The notes beneath the pieces are model-generated. The model did no database searches. It was not told where the DNA came from and saw nothing but the letters and a program-made list of their open reading frames with translations. Source: CAWCUZ01 sp963798795 (GTDB taxonomy: Bacteria > Acidobacteriota > Vicinamibacteria > Vicinamibacterales > SCN-69-37). Taken from it: DNA of 64,000 bases. The position numbers and the translations under genes are program-made. The stretch lies in the NCBI GenBank assembly GCA_963798795.1, contig CAWCUZ010000001.1, forward strand, positions 62,001-126,000. The letters are read 5' to 3'. Below, one piece after another: positions 35,008-43,847 of the stretch (position 1 is the first letter of the stretch; every line of letters begins with the position of its first letter).

Positions 35008-35967
35008 ATGGCACGCTACCTGGTCACCGGCGGCGCGGGGTTCATCGGGTCGCACCTCGTCGAGGCGCTGCGGCGCCGCGGCGAGTCGGTCCGCATCGCC
35101 GACGATTTCTCCACCGGCCTCCGCGAGAATGTGCCGCCGGACGGATCGGTGGAGCTCGTGGAGGGCGACCTGGCCGACCCGGCCGTGGCGAGGCGCGCCG
35201 TGGCCGGGTGCGAGTTCGTGCTGCACCAGGCGGCCATCCCGTCCGTGCCGCGCTCGGTGAAGGATCCGTCGACGTCCCACCGCGCCAACATCAACGCCAC
35301 GCTCGAGGTGCTGCTCGCCGCCCGCGACGCCGGCGTTTCGCGCGTCGTCTATGCGGGGTCCTCGTCGGCGTACGGCGACACGGCCGTGCTGCCCAAGCGC
35401 GAGGACATGCGGCCGAATCCGCTGTCGCCGTACGCGCTGCAGAAGCTGGTGGGGGAGCAGTACTGCCAGCTCTTCACCAGGCTCTACGGCCTCGAGACGG
35501 TCACGATCCGGTACTTCAACGTGTTCGGTCCGCGGCAGAGTCCCAGCTCGCCCTACTCGGGCGTGATTTCGCTCTTCATCAAGGGAGTCGATGAGGGCGT
35601 GCGGCCGACCATCCACGGCGACGGCCGGCAGACCCGCGACTTCACGTTCGTGACCGACGTGGTGAACGGCGTGCTGCGGGCGTGCGAGGCGAAGGACGCG
35701 TCCGGCGAGGTGATCAACGTGGCCAACGGCGGCCGCGTGTCCCTGCTGGAGCTCGTGCGCGTGCTCCAGTCGATCATGGGCTCCAACCTGGAGCCGGTCC
35801 TGGGGCCGCCGCGCGAGGGCGACGTCCGCGATTCGCAGGCCGACATCTTCAAGGCGCGCAAGCTGCTCGGCTTCGAGCCTGTCGTGCCGTTCGACGAAGG
35901 GCTGCGGCAGACCGTCGCGTGGTACCGATCGAGCGCGGCCGAACGGCGCGCCGGCAGCGTGCAGTAG
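35008..35967 (+). CDS. NAD-dependent epimerase, UDP-glucose 4-epimerase-like
   Basis: A 319-residue extended SDR. The ATG at 35008 gives MARYLVTGGAGFIGSHLVEA with the GxxGxxG NAD-binding motif at residues 8-14; upstream in-frame codons lie inside rnpB and are not coding. The serine of the triad is in VVYAGSSSAYGDTAVLPK and the YxxxK is in LSPYALQKLVGEQYCQLF. FNVFGPRQSPSSPYSGVISL matches the WbpP/Gne group acting on UDP-GlcNAc or UDP-glucose derivatives rather than GalE proper. It starts 46 bases after rnpB and likely feeds cell-surface glycan synthesis. The exact sugar substrate is not determined. Confidence 0.85.
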   Translation: MARYLVTGGAGFIGSHLVEALRRRGESVRIADDFSTGLRENVPPDGSVELVEGDLADPAVARRAVAGCEFVLHQAAIPSVPRSVKDPSTSHRANINATLEVLLAARDAGVSRVVYAGSSSAYGDTAVLPKREDMRPNPLSPYALQKLVGEQYCQLFTRLYGLETVTIRYFNVFGPRQSPSSPYSGVISLFIKGVDEGVRPTIHGDGRQTRDFTFVTDVVNGVLRACEAKDASGEVINVANGGRVSLLELVRVLQSIMGSNLEPVLGPPREGDVRDSQADIFKARKLLGFEPVVPFDEGLRQTVAWYRSSAAERRAGSVQ

Positions 35968-35975
35968 CATTCCCA

Positions 35976-37280
35976 TCACCCGCGACCCGCTTCGACCGCC
36001 GTTCGCGCGGTGTCACGCGCCGGCTGGTGTTCCCGCTCCACGCGCAAATCGATCTTCGTGATATCGGGCCGAAACAAGAGCGCCACGGTCCAGTCGAGGA
36101 CGATGCGGAGCCGACGATCCCACCTCGGCATCTGAAACAGGTAGTAGGTCCGACGGACCCACCAGGCCGGAAAGCCGGCGAGCCGCACGCCGAATACCCG
36201 CGCCACGGCGCGCGTGTGTCCCAGCGAAGCCATGGTGCCGAGCGGTCGAAAGAGGAACGGTGACGGGGTGTGACCGTCGATCGCGGCTTTCAGATTGCGT
36301 GCAAGCTGCCGCCCCTCGCGGATCGCATGCTGCGCCAGCGGCGGATAGGGACGGCCGTCCGGTCCGGGAATGGTGGCGCAGTCGCCCAGCGCCCACACCC
36401 GCGGATGACTGCGGCTCCGCATGCTCGCATCGACCACGATCCGGCCCCGGGAATCGTGCAGGACCGGGACCGCCCTGGCGACCGCATTGGGGACGATGCC
36501 CGCGGCGAGGACGATCGTGCCGGCCTCGATCGTTTCGTCGGCGAGGTGCACGCGGCCGCGTTCAATCGCTCGGACGGGCGTCGAGATTCGCACGTCGGCG
36601 CCGCGGCGCTCGAGCACGCGCGTCGCCAGGGCGGCCAGCGTGGCGTCGATTTCTGGCAGGAGGCGTGACCCGGCCTCGAACAGGCGGAAGCGGACCTCGG
36701 CACGGCGGATCCGCGGGTAGAACCGCAGGACATCGTCCGCGAAGGCAGTGAGCTCGCCCAGGAGCTCGACGCCCACCAGCCCGCCGCCAATCACGGCGAT
36801 CGTCAGACAGCTGGACCGCGTCGTCGGATCCGGCGCGGCGTCGGCGCGTTCGAACTGTTCGATCAGGTGATTCCTGAGCACCAGCGCATCCGCCATGGTC
36901 TTGAACGTGAAGGCGCTGGAGGAGCCCGGGATGAGGCGCTCGTTGGTGGACGCGCCGAGCGCCACGACGAGATGGTCGTACGCGACGTCATAGCGGCCGC
37001 TCGTTGCGGCCACGGCGCGAACGGACTGGCGTTCCACGTCGACAGACTCGATGTCGGCCTCGATGAAACGCGCCCGCCGAAGGGCCGCGCGGATGGGTTG
37101 CGCACAGTGGCGGAGCTCCAGCCGGCCAGTGCACGCCTCGAACAGCAGCGGCGTGATGATGAAGAAATTCTCGCGGCTCACCAGCGTCAGCTCGATGTCC
37201 CCGCCCGCAGGCAGGATTCGCTCGAGGTGCCGCAGGGTGGCCACGCCACCCCACCCTCCGCCCAGCACGACAATGCGCAT
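35976..37280 (-). CDS. ndh: Type II NADH:quinone oxidoreductase-like flavoprotein
   Basis: A 434-residue two-dinucleotide-binding oxidoreductase. I chose ATG 37280 so that the FAD motif MRIVVLGGGWGGVATLRHLE is at the N-terminus. The second, NADH-binding motif is IAVIGGGLVGVELLGELTAF near residue 165; ASMRSRSHPRVWALGDCATI binds FAD near residue 300, and the C-terminal region (MASLGHTRAVARVFGVRLAG, then AWWVRRTYYLFQMP) matches NDH-2's membrane-associating helices. It would pass electrons from NADH to quinone without proton pumping. The gene converges on the epimerase, with 8 bases between their ends. Confidence 0.85.
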   Translation of the reverse strand: MRIVVLGGGWGGVATLRHLERILPAGGDIELTLVSRENFFIITPLLFEACTGRLELRHCAQPIRAALRRARFIEADIESVDVERQSVRAVAATSGRYDVAYDHLVVALGASTNERLIPGSSSAFTFKTMADALVLRNHLIEQFERADAAPDPTTRSSCLTIAVIGGGLVGVELLGELTAFADDVLRFYPRIRRAEVRFRLFEAGSRLLPEIDATLAALATRVLERRGADVRISTPVRAIERGRVHLADETIEAGTIVLAAGIVPNAVARAVPVLHDSRGRIVVDASMRSRSHPRVWALGDCATIPGPDGRPYPPLAQHAIREGRQLARNLKAAIDGHTPSPFLFRPLGTMASLGHTRAVARVFGVRLAGFPAWWVRRTYYLFQMPRWDRRLRIVLDWTVALLFRPDITKIDLRVEREHQPARDTARTAVEAGRG

Positions 37281-38254
37281 GGTTGCTCTCCTGCGGTGCA
37301 CGTGATCGTGAAGCGTCACCGACTCTCTCCTTGAGACGTCGTTGCTGCCGTGCGGCCGGGTCTCGCCCGGTCCGTTCAATTCGACGACAGCCTGGCGTCG
37401 GCGATCGTCCAGAGTGCCTCACGCGGTGACGGGCTGCTCCCCGCGCGGCGGGGCAGTCGAATTGCTTCCGTGACGAGCATGCGGACGGCTTCGACCGTTC
37501 CAGCGGTCCGGCACCATCGAGTCGAGGCGATCCGGAGCACGGACCTCGATCGACTCGATCCCGCCGGAGTCGCCCGGCGTCGTCTATTTCGACCGGGAGC
37601 CTGCCCTGCAATCCGTTGGATGGGCGGCCATGGCGCATGTGCCCTGACGTGGACCCGAATTCCAGCGCGGCCCTCCGTTGGCGGCGGCAGGCATCTGCGC
37701 TGACCTGGCGCGGCCCGGCACTGATGCTGTCTGCCCGGTCCATTCGCAATGGCCCATGCGCTCATGGATGGCACGACCGTGCTGATTCCACTGCTGACCT
37801 CATGACCTGACTGCGTGAGGCAGGTTGCGCTCAAACGGCTGACGACCGCTCGAGGGTGCCGACTTCCTCGCAGTGCCCGGACAGGGCATCCTGCGGTGAC
37901 ACACCGGTCCCCGCGTCTCGAACGCCGACAACCGCAGGCTTCGCTTCCCTTGGCGGGTCGTTCGCGCCGACAACTGCAGACGCCGCTCGTCACCCCGCAG
38001 GGAGCGCGGCGGCCTGCTTCCGCTGAGCCGCACCAGCCGCAACCGTTCGCCGCTCAGCGACTTGCGGCGTCATCGCGATCCCGCCGCCCCGCTGGCTGGG
38101 AGCTTGCTCCTGTCGCTCGTGGGGACGGGTCGCCCGGGCCTGAATCGGCGCTCTGACCTCCGCTCCGTCGCGTTCCGGCGCGACCCGGTTCCCACTTGCC
38201 CGCGAGCGCGCGCCGACGCCGGTGCGCGGCCGCCGTTCACAAAGGAGAACACTC
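37281..38254. other. Long spacer, no gene recognised
   Basis: Nearly 1 kb between ndh and the ComEA-like gene. Frames up to about 200 codons are open on the minus strand (37376-37993) but their translations are arginine/serine-rich with no family-like segments, as expected for non-coding GC-rich DNA. I see no array, tRNA or long inverted repeat. The left end must hold the ndh promoter and the right end that of the ComEA-like gene, whose start is preceded by an AAAGGAG ribosome binding site. Confidence 0.5.
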
Positions 38255-38599
38255 ATGACACGCTCTCTCGGTCGATCCGTCACTCTGGCTCTTGCGATTG
38301 CGCTGCTCTCGTTCGTTCCGGCGCGGGCGCAACGGGCTGGCACCACGCCCGCGCAGAACTCGTCCAAGCCGGCGGCAGCCGCCGCCCGGGTGAATCTCAA
38401 CACCGCGACGCTCGCCGAGTTGCAAAAGCTGCCGGGCATCGGACCCGCGACCGCGCAGCGCATCATGGAATACCGCCAGAAGAACGGGCCCTTCAAGAAG
38501 GTCGAGGACTTGATGAACGTGAAGGGCATCGGCGAGAAGACCTTCCTCAAGCTCAAGCCGCAGCTCGTCGTGACCCCCATCAAGGCCGACGGCCGCTGA
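38255..38599 (+). CDS. ComEA-like helix-hairpin-helix DNA-binding protein
   Basis: A 114-residue protein with a signal peptide (SVTLALAIALLSFVPARA) and one compact C-terminal domain of tandem helix-hairpin-helix motifs: VNLNTATLAELQKLPGIGPA and KVEDLMNVKGIGEKTFLKLK. This is the ComEA family pattern; ComEA-type proteins bind double-stranded DNA in the periplasm during transformation. I chose ATG 38255, which follows an AAAGGAG box; the open frame extends 33 bases further. It is followed by a pseudopilin gene at 38610, so the two may belong to a DNA-uptake or pilus-related set. Confidence 0.85.
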   Translation: MTRSLGRSVTLALAIALLSFVPARAQRAGTTPAQNSSKPAAAAARVNLNTATLAELQKLPGIGPATAQRIMEYRQKNGPFKKVEDLMNVKGIGEKTFLKLKPQLVVTPIKADGR

Positions 38600-38609
38600 G
38601 CCTGGACTG

Positions 38610-39191
38610 ATGACCAGCGACGAGACCGGGGCCACGCTCCCGGAACTGCTGATTGCCCTCGCCCTTGTGGTGACCCTTTCTGGCGTGAGCGTTGCGGCCT
38701 GGCGCGGTGTTGCGGATGCCGCCCGGGTACGGCAGGCGGCGGCGTTCCTGACGTCGCGGCTTCAGTGGGCGCGGCAGCAGGCCGCCTTCGGGTCGGCGAA
38801 CACGGGACTCGTCTTCGACGCGGTCGACGGTCACTGGACGTTCCGGGTCTGTGTCGACGGAAACGGCAACGGCCTGCGGCGGGCGGAGCTGACGACGGGC
38901 GTGGATCCGTGTCTGGAAGGGCCCGACGACCTCCTGGCATTGTTCGGCGGCACCGCCGTGGCTGTCGATGGCTCGATACCGGGTCCGGACAACGAGCCGG
39001 GCACCGCGGACCCGGTCCGGTTCGGGCGCAGCGACATGGCGAGTTTCTCGCCGAGCGGCAGCTGCACGTCGGGATCGGTGTACCTGCGGTCGCTGGCCGG
39101 CGTGCAGTACGTGGTGCGTGTGACCGGAGTGACGGGCCGAACCCGTCTGCTGCGATACGAGCCGCGCACGCGCAGTTGGAAGGAAATCTGA
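38610..39191 (+). CDS. Type II secretion/type IV pilus pseudopilin (GspH/FimT-like)
   Basis: A 193-residue minor pseudopilin. The leader is short and the prepilin peptidase site reads GATLPELLIALALVVTLSGV, with glycine before cleavage, glutamate five residues later and the hydrophobic helix that builds the filament. The C-terminal domain (ARVRQAAAFLTSRLQWARQQ, then VSVAAWRG upstream, and strands such as WTFRVCVDGNGNGLRRAELT and GSCTSGSVYLRSLAGVQYVV) fits the GspH/FimT fold, where a DG-G-ND-G-like acidic loop can bind calcium. It starts 10 bases after the ComEA-like gene. No other pilus gene is adjacent apart from the distant fragment at 5698-5991. Confidence 0.82.
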   Translation: MTSDETGATLPELLIALALVVTLSGVSVAAWRGVADAARVRQAAAFLTSRLQWARQQAAFGSANTGLVFDAVDGHWTFRVCVDGNGNGLRRAELTTGVDPCLEGPDDLLALFGGTAVAVDGSIPGPDNEPGTADPVRFGRSDMASFSPSGSCTSGSVYLRSLAGVQYVVRVTGVTGRTRLLRYEPRTRSWKEI

Positions 39192-39356
39192 CGCGCGGGT
39201 AGATCCGGGAGCAATCGATCGGGCCGGGTCGAGCCGTCGGGGAGTCTGAGAACCGCCTACCCGTCTCGCGGACGGTCCGGCGGCTCGCCGGCGAGGCTTG
39301 AGGGCGTGCGGCGATGGCACCAGTGTTGAAACGGTTGCCGTCGCCTGGGGGACAGC

Positions 39357-40340
39357 ATGCTGGTGGGACGAAGTGCACTGATGAGCGAGCTGCGGTCGCG
39401 CGTGGTCCGGATAGCCGACACCAACTTCACCGTGCTCATCGAGGGGGAGAGCGGTGCCGGCAAGGAACTGGTGGCGCGCGAGATTCATGCGAACAGCCCG
39501 CGGCGTGGCGGGCCGTTCGTGCCCGTCAACTGCGCGGCGCTGGTCGAGACGCTCGTCGAGGCCGAACTGTTCGGCATCGAGGACCACACCGCGACGGGCG
39601 TCCGCGGCAGACGAGGCAAGTTCGAGATCTCCGATCACGGGACGCTGTTCCTCGACGAGGTGGCGGACCTGTCTCCCACGGCCCAGGCCAAGCTGCTCCG
39701 GGTCCTCCAGGACATGTGTGTCGAGCGGGTCGGGGCGCAGGGGGCTCGGCGGGTGGACGCACGCATCGTGGCGGCCACCAATCGGAGCCTGGCGACGCTC
39801 GTGAAAGCCGGACGATTCCGGCCGGATCTGTTCTATCGCCTCTCCGGCGTGGAAATCTTCGTTCCCCCGCTGCGGGCGCGCCGCGAGGACATTCCGCTCC
39901 TCGTCGAGCACTTTCTCAGCCGCCACGGCCGGCCGCGCGCCCTGTCCGTGTCGGCGTCAGCCGTCGAGGCCATGGCGGCCTTCGAATGGCCCGGTAACGT
40001 ACGGCAGCTCGGGCGGGTCCTGGAACGGGCGATTGCGCTGTCGACGGGGCCCTGCATCACGGTCGGCGATCTTCCGCCTGAGATCGCCACCGAGTACCAC
40101 GACCTGCTTCACGACGTGCCCGATCGGGACGAATCGCTGCGGGCCTGGAGCCGCCGTTACGTCTGGCTCGTCTTCGATCGATGCGGCGGCAACAAGCGCC
40201 GCACCTGCAGGGTGCTGGATATCAGCTACCACACGCTCCAGTCCTATCTGAACCGCCCTCGAGGCACCACACGGCCGCGCCCGCAGCCGGTTCGCGCCGC
40301 CGCCAGCACGGAGCCATCACTTGCTCCAGCAGGGAGTTGA
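39357..40340 (+). CDS. Sigma54-interaction-type AAA+ regulator lacking a receiver and the GAFTGA loop
   Basis: A 327-residue AAA+ protein: Walker A VLIEGESGAGKELVAREIHA, Walker B HGTLFLDEVADLSPTAQAKL, the ERVGAQGARRVDARIVAATN sensor region, and a C-terminal Fis-like helix-turn-helix (NKRRTCRVLDISYHTLQSYL). The protein starts directly at the AAA+ domain (MLVGRSALMSELRSRVVRI) with no sensory domain. The loop that contacts sigma54, normally GAFTGA, reads EDHTATGVRGRRGKFE here, so activation of sigma54 is doubtful; it may repress or act on sigma70. A start at 39314 is also possible in another frame but is not family-like. It is followed at 40345 by a pair of secreted paralogues. Confidence 0.78.
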   Translation: MLVGRSALMSELRSRVVRIADTNFTVLIEGESGAGKELVAREIHANSPRRGGPFVPVNCAALVETLVEAELFGIEDHTATGVRGRRGKFEISDHGTLFLDEVADLSPTAQAKLLRVLQDMCVERVGAQGARRVDARIVAATNRSLATLVKAGRFRPDLFYRLSGVEIFVPPLRARREDIPLLVEHFLSRHGRPRALSVSASAVEAMAAFEWPGNVRQLGRVLERAIALSTGPCITVGDLPPEIATEYHDLLHDVPDRDESLRAWSRRYVWLVFDRCGGNKRRTCRVLDISYHTLQSYLNRPRGTTRPRPQPVRAAASTEPSLAPAGS

Positions 40341-40344
40341 AGCG

Positions 40345-41094
40345 ATGAGGAATCTGACTGCACTAATCCTTTCAGCGGGCCTGGCCGGCCCGTCAGCCGT
40401 ACTTGCCGCCCCTGCCGCGGCCGACCCGACGAACGACGGCCCGCCGCACGCGATTTCCCTCGTCGACGCGGCCACCGGTGCCACCGTCCACATCTGGCGC
40501 GCGGGATCGGCGATGACGTTGATGGTGGCGACGCCGGATCTGTCCTTGACCAAGCAGGTGTCGCCGGCGGGAGCGCGCGTCGCCGTCTGTACCTCCGGTG
40601 CAACGGTCGAGATGGCGATTTCGACTGCCGGAATCCGCGTGGACTCCGGTTCCGGTGCCCCCGTGTCGAGCGTCAGCACCGGGGACCTGGCGAATGGCCG
40701 GACGCCGGCCGTGTCACCCGGTGGCCGCGCGCTGTTCGTGCAGGCGCTCGCAGTGCTCGACAGGCTCGACCCGCTCGACAACGCTCCGGCCGATTGGCTC
40801 GTGGGCAACACCGCACGCCTTCTGGCGGCGCTGGTCGGATCGTCCACCGGCCCATCGTCTCGGCCGGTGGCCTTCGCCAGGGTGGTGCCGTTCGACCACG
40901 AGCCTGGGGATCGCTCGATCGACTGCTGGGACCGCTACGTGGACGAGGCGGAGCGCATCGCCCGGGACCTGATGGACTGTCTCGATCAGACGTCGTGGTG
41001 GAACGCCCCTGCGCGCCAGGTCTGTTCGCTCAGGTACACCGTGCGTGCCGAGGTCGCGTTCGGCGAATACCTCGCGTGCGATGTGGCGGGCTGA
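40345..41094 (+). CDS. Secreted protein of unknown function, paralogue of the gene at 41216
   Basis: A 249-residue protein with a signal peptide (MRNLTALILSAGLAGPSAVL). I recognise no family. The middle is beta-rich (ISLVDAATGATVHIW, MTLMVATPDLSLTKQVS), and the C-terminus carries CWDRYVDEAERIARDLMDC followed by two more cysteines (QVCSLRYTVRAEVAFGEYLAC). The same C-W-D-x-Y-x3-EA-x2-IA-x4-DC motif occurs in the protein encoded at 41216-41956, and both share an order of beta segment, KQVSPA/KRISPA motif and helical Cys-rich tail. The start lies 2 bases after the AAA+ regulator's stop, so the two genes are one unit. The four cysteines probably form disulfides outside the cytoplasm. Confidence 0.65.
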   Translation: MRNLTALILSAGLAGPSAVLAAPAAADPTNDGPPHAISLVDAATGATVHIWRAGSAMTLMVATPDLSLTKQVSPAGARVAVCTSGATVEMAISTAGIRVDSGSGAPVSSVSTGDLANGRTPAVSPGGRALFVQALAVLDRLDPLDNAPADWLVGNTARLLAALVGSSTGPSSRPVAFARVVPFDHEPGDRSIDCWDRYVDEAERIARDLMDCLDQTSWWNAPARQVCSLRYTVRAEVAFGEYLACDVAG

Positions 41095-41215
41095 TGGCGG
41101 CGGATTTCAGGAGGTCGCCGACGGCCGGAATGCCGTGTGAGAGGAAGAGAGCAGACCCACGCGGCCCACGCGGCCCGCGGTCTGCTCGCCCGGATGTCCC
41201 GGGAGGAGCGTGAGC

Positions 41216-41956
41216 ATGCAGTCACTCAGACGCATCGTGAACACCTGGACCACGGCTGTCGCCGTGCTCCTGACCACCTCGGCGGTGGCGGCGCAGCCGC
41301 GGCCGTCGGATCCCGCCACGCCGACGATCGAGGTGAGCCGTGCCGGGGCGCTGGCCGTTGTCCTGCGCGTGACCGACGGCAATGTGCTGGTCGAGAAGCG
41401 CATCAGTCCAGCCCGGTCGGAGACGACCGTCAAGACCCGCGGGGACGAGATTGCGTTCGTCGTGGCGCCTCGCGAGCTCATCGTCCGGCACAACGATCGC
41501 ACCCTGCACGCCGAGGCTGGCCAGCGGCTCGACTTCGGCCGCGTCCTCGACCTGTTGCGCGGCTCGGCGGCCGCGGCCGACGGCCGCGCGCTGCTGGCGC
41601 GGCTCCCGGTCGAGCCCGACAAGCCCGCGAACAACGCCCTGATGCTGACCCGGGCGTTTCTCGAGCTGCCTGTCGGGATCACCCGGACCGTGAGCGATCA
41701 CCGGCAGTGGGTGCGCGAATCGGCTTCGACCGTCCGGCTGGTGCGTGTGCAGGATCCGCACGACGACCCGGGCTACTGCTGGGACGCCTACGCGCGCGAA
41801 GCCATTCAGATCGCCGACGAATTCGTCGATTGCCGTCGCGATCTCCATTGGTACAGCGTGTTCGACGCGTTGAGCTGCGATGCTCTGTACGTCATGCAGG
41901 CCGAGCTGGACATGATGTGGGTCCTGAACTGCGCCGGCCCCATTCCCTGGAAGTAG
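41216..41956 (+). CDS. Secreted protein of unknown function, paralogue of the gene at 40345
   Basis: A 246-residue protein with a signal peptide (TTAVAVLLTTSAVAAQ). Start at ATG 41216 (MQSLRRIVNTW), preceded by a GGAGGAG ribosome binding site; a GTG at 41210 is possible. After export it has TIEVSRAGALAVVLRVTDGN, a VEKRISPARSETTV segment aligned with the SLTKQVSPAGARV of the upstream paralogue, and the C-terminal CWDAYAREAIQIADEFVDC with later cysteines (ALSC, VLNC). The paralogues are clearly related but diverged. A signal-bearing pair next to an AAA+ regulator and a small membrane protein suggests a secreted or envelope device of unknown role. Confidence 0.65.
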   Translation: MQSLRRIVNTWTTAVAVLLTTSAVAAQPRPSDPATPTIEVSRAGALAVVLRVTDGNVLVEKRISPARSETTVKTRGDEIAFVVAPRELIVRHNDRTLHAEAGQRLDFGRVLDLLRGSAAAADGRALLARLPVEPDKPANNALMLTRAFLELPVGITRTVSDHRQWVRESASTVRLVRVQDPHDDPGYCWDAYAREAIQIADEFVDCRRDLHWYSVFDALSCDALYVMQAELDMMWVLNCAGPIPWK

Positions 41957-41982
41957 ACCTGCCCCACGAGGAGAACGACACC

Positions 41983-42171
41983 ATGCGAGGTCTGGCGACA
42001 ATTCTGGCCCAGGCGCTCATCAGCGCGCTGCTCACGAGCGCCTTGTTCCCGCTGCTGCTGCTCTGGTCGCCGGCCGTGCGACAGCGGCTGGGTACGGGCC
42101 TCGTGTACGGCGTGGCCGCGGTCATTTTCGTCCTGCTGCGGCTCGTCTGGCCGCGGCCGAAGCGGCCGTAG
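41983..42171 (+). CDS. Small predicted membrane protein
   Basis: A 62-residue frame starting at ATG 41983 with a CGAGGAG ribosome binding site 8-13 bases upstream. It contains two hydrophobic segments, ILAQALISALLTSALFPLLL and GLVYGVAAVIFVLLRLVW, separated by SPAVRQRLGT, and ends RPKRP. The good ribosome binding site, proper length of both helices and position directly behind the secreted paralogue support a real gene. It is the last gene of the cassette 39357-42171. No family recognised. Confidence 0.6.
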   Translation: MRGLATILAQALISALLTSALFPLLLLWSPAVRQRLGTGLVYGVAAVIFVLLRLVWPRPKRP

Positions 42172-42294
42172 AACCGGCGGCGCGGGCGGCGCTCACCGCT
42201 CGCGCCGTCTTCTTGACCGTGCGGCGCCGCGATAGTACGTTCTAGGGTCGCCTGGCGCCTTGCGACCGCTCGCTGGGCGGCAGGCGCCGCATCC

Positions 42295-43423
<1,129 letters not shown>

Positions 43424-43450
43424 CGAGCCGCGGCGTCACAAGGAGAGCGC

Positions 43451-43822
43451 ATGTTTCCGAACGACCGCAAGTACACCAGGGAGCACGAGTGGGTGCGCCT
43501 CGACGGCGACCAGGCCTCGGTCGGGATCACCGATTTCGCCCAGCGGCAGCTCGGCGACGTCGTGTTCGTCGAGCTGCCCGAGGTCGGCCGCCAGCTCAAG
43601 CAGGGCGACGTCTTCGGCACCATCGAATCGGTCAAGGCCGTCTCAGAGCTGTTCGCGCCGCTGTCGGGTGAAGTCGTGGCGACCAACGGCGATCTGGGCA
43701 GCCACCCGGAGGCGGTCAATGCCACGCCGCATGACGCCTGGATGATTCGGCTCAAGCCGTCGACTCCGGCCGAGGCCGATGGCCTGCTCGACGCCGAAGC
43801 CTACACGGCCAGCGTGACGTAA
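43451..43822 (+). CDS. gcvH: Glycine cleavage system H protein
   Basis: A 123-residue lipoyl carrier that shuttles the aminomethyl group between GcvP, GcvT and the lipoamide dehydrogenase. The N-terminus is MFPNDRKYTREHEWVRLDGD, the middle VGITDFAQRQLGDVVFVELP, and the lipoylated lysine lies in GTIESVKAVSELFAPLSGEV. The length and the ending NATPHDAWMIRLKPS are normal. An AAGGAGAG ribosome binding site precedes the ATG, 27 bases after gcvT. The gene ends 25 bases before gcvP. Confidence 0.97.
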   Translation: MFPNDRKYTREHEWVRLDGDQASVGITDFAQRQLGDVVFVELPEVGRQLKQGDVFGTIESVKAVSELFAPLSGEVVATNGDLGSHPEAVNATPHDAWMIRLKPSTPAEADGLLDAEAYTASVT

Positions 43823-43847
43823 CCGCCCGAAGGGAAAGGCCCCGCCC

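Noticed and set aside
37376..37993. A 205-codon minus-strand frame in the ndh/ComEA spacer
   Set aside because: The translation is arginine/serine-rich without recognisable family segments and looks like non-coding GC-rich DNA.
42172..42294. Glycine riboswitch upstream of gcvT
   Set aside because: The 123-base leader lacks the conserved glycine aptamer core segments; only a weak TTGACC promoter-like box near 42214 is visible.
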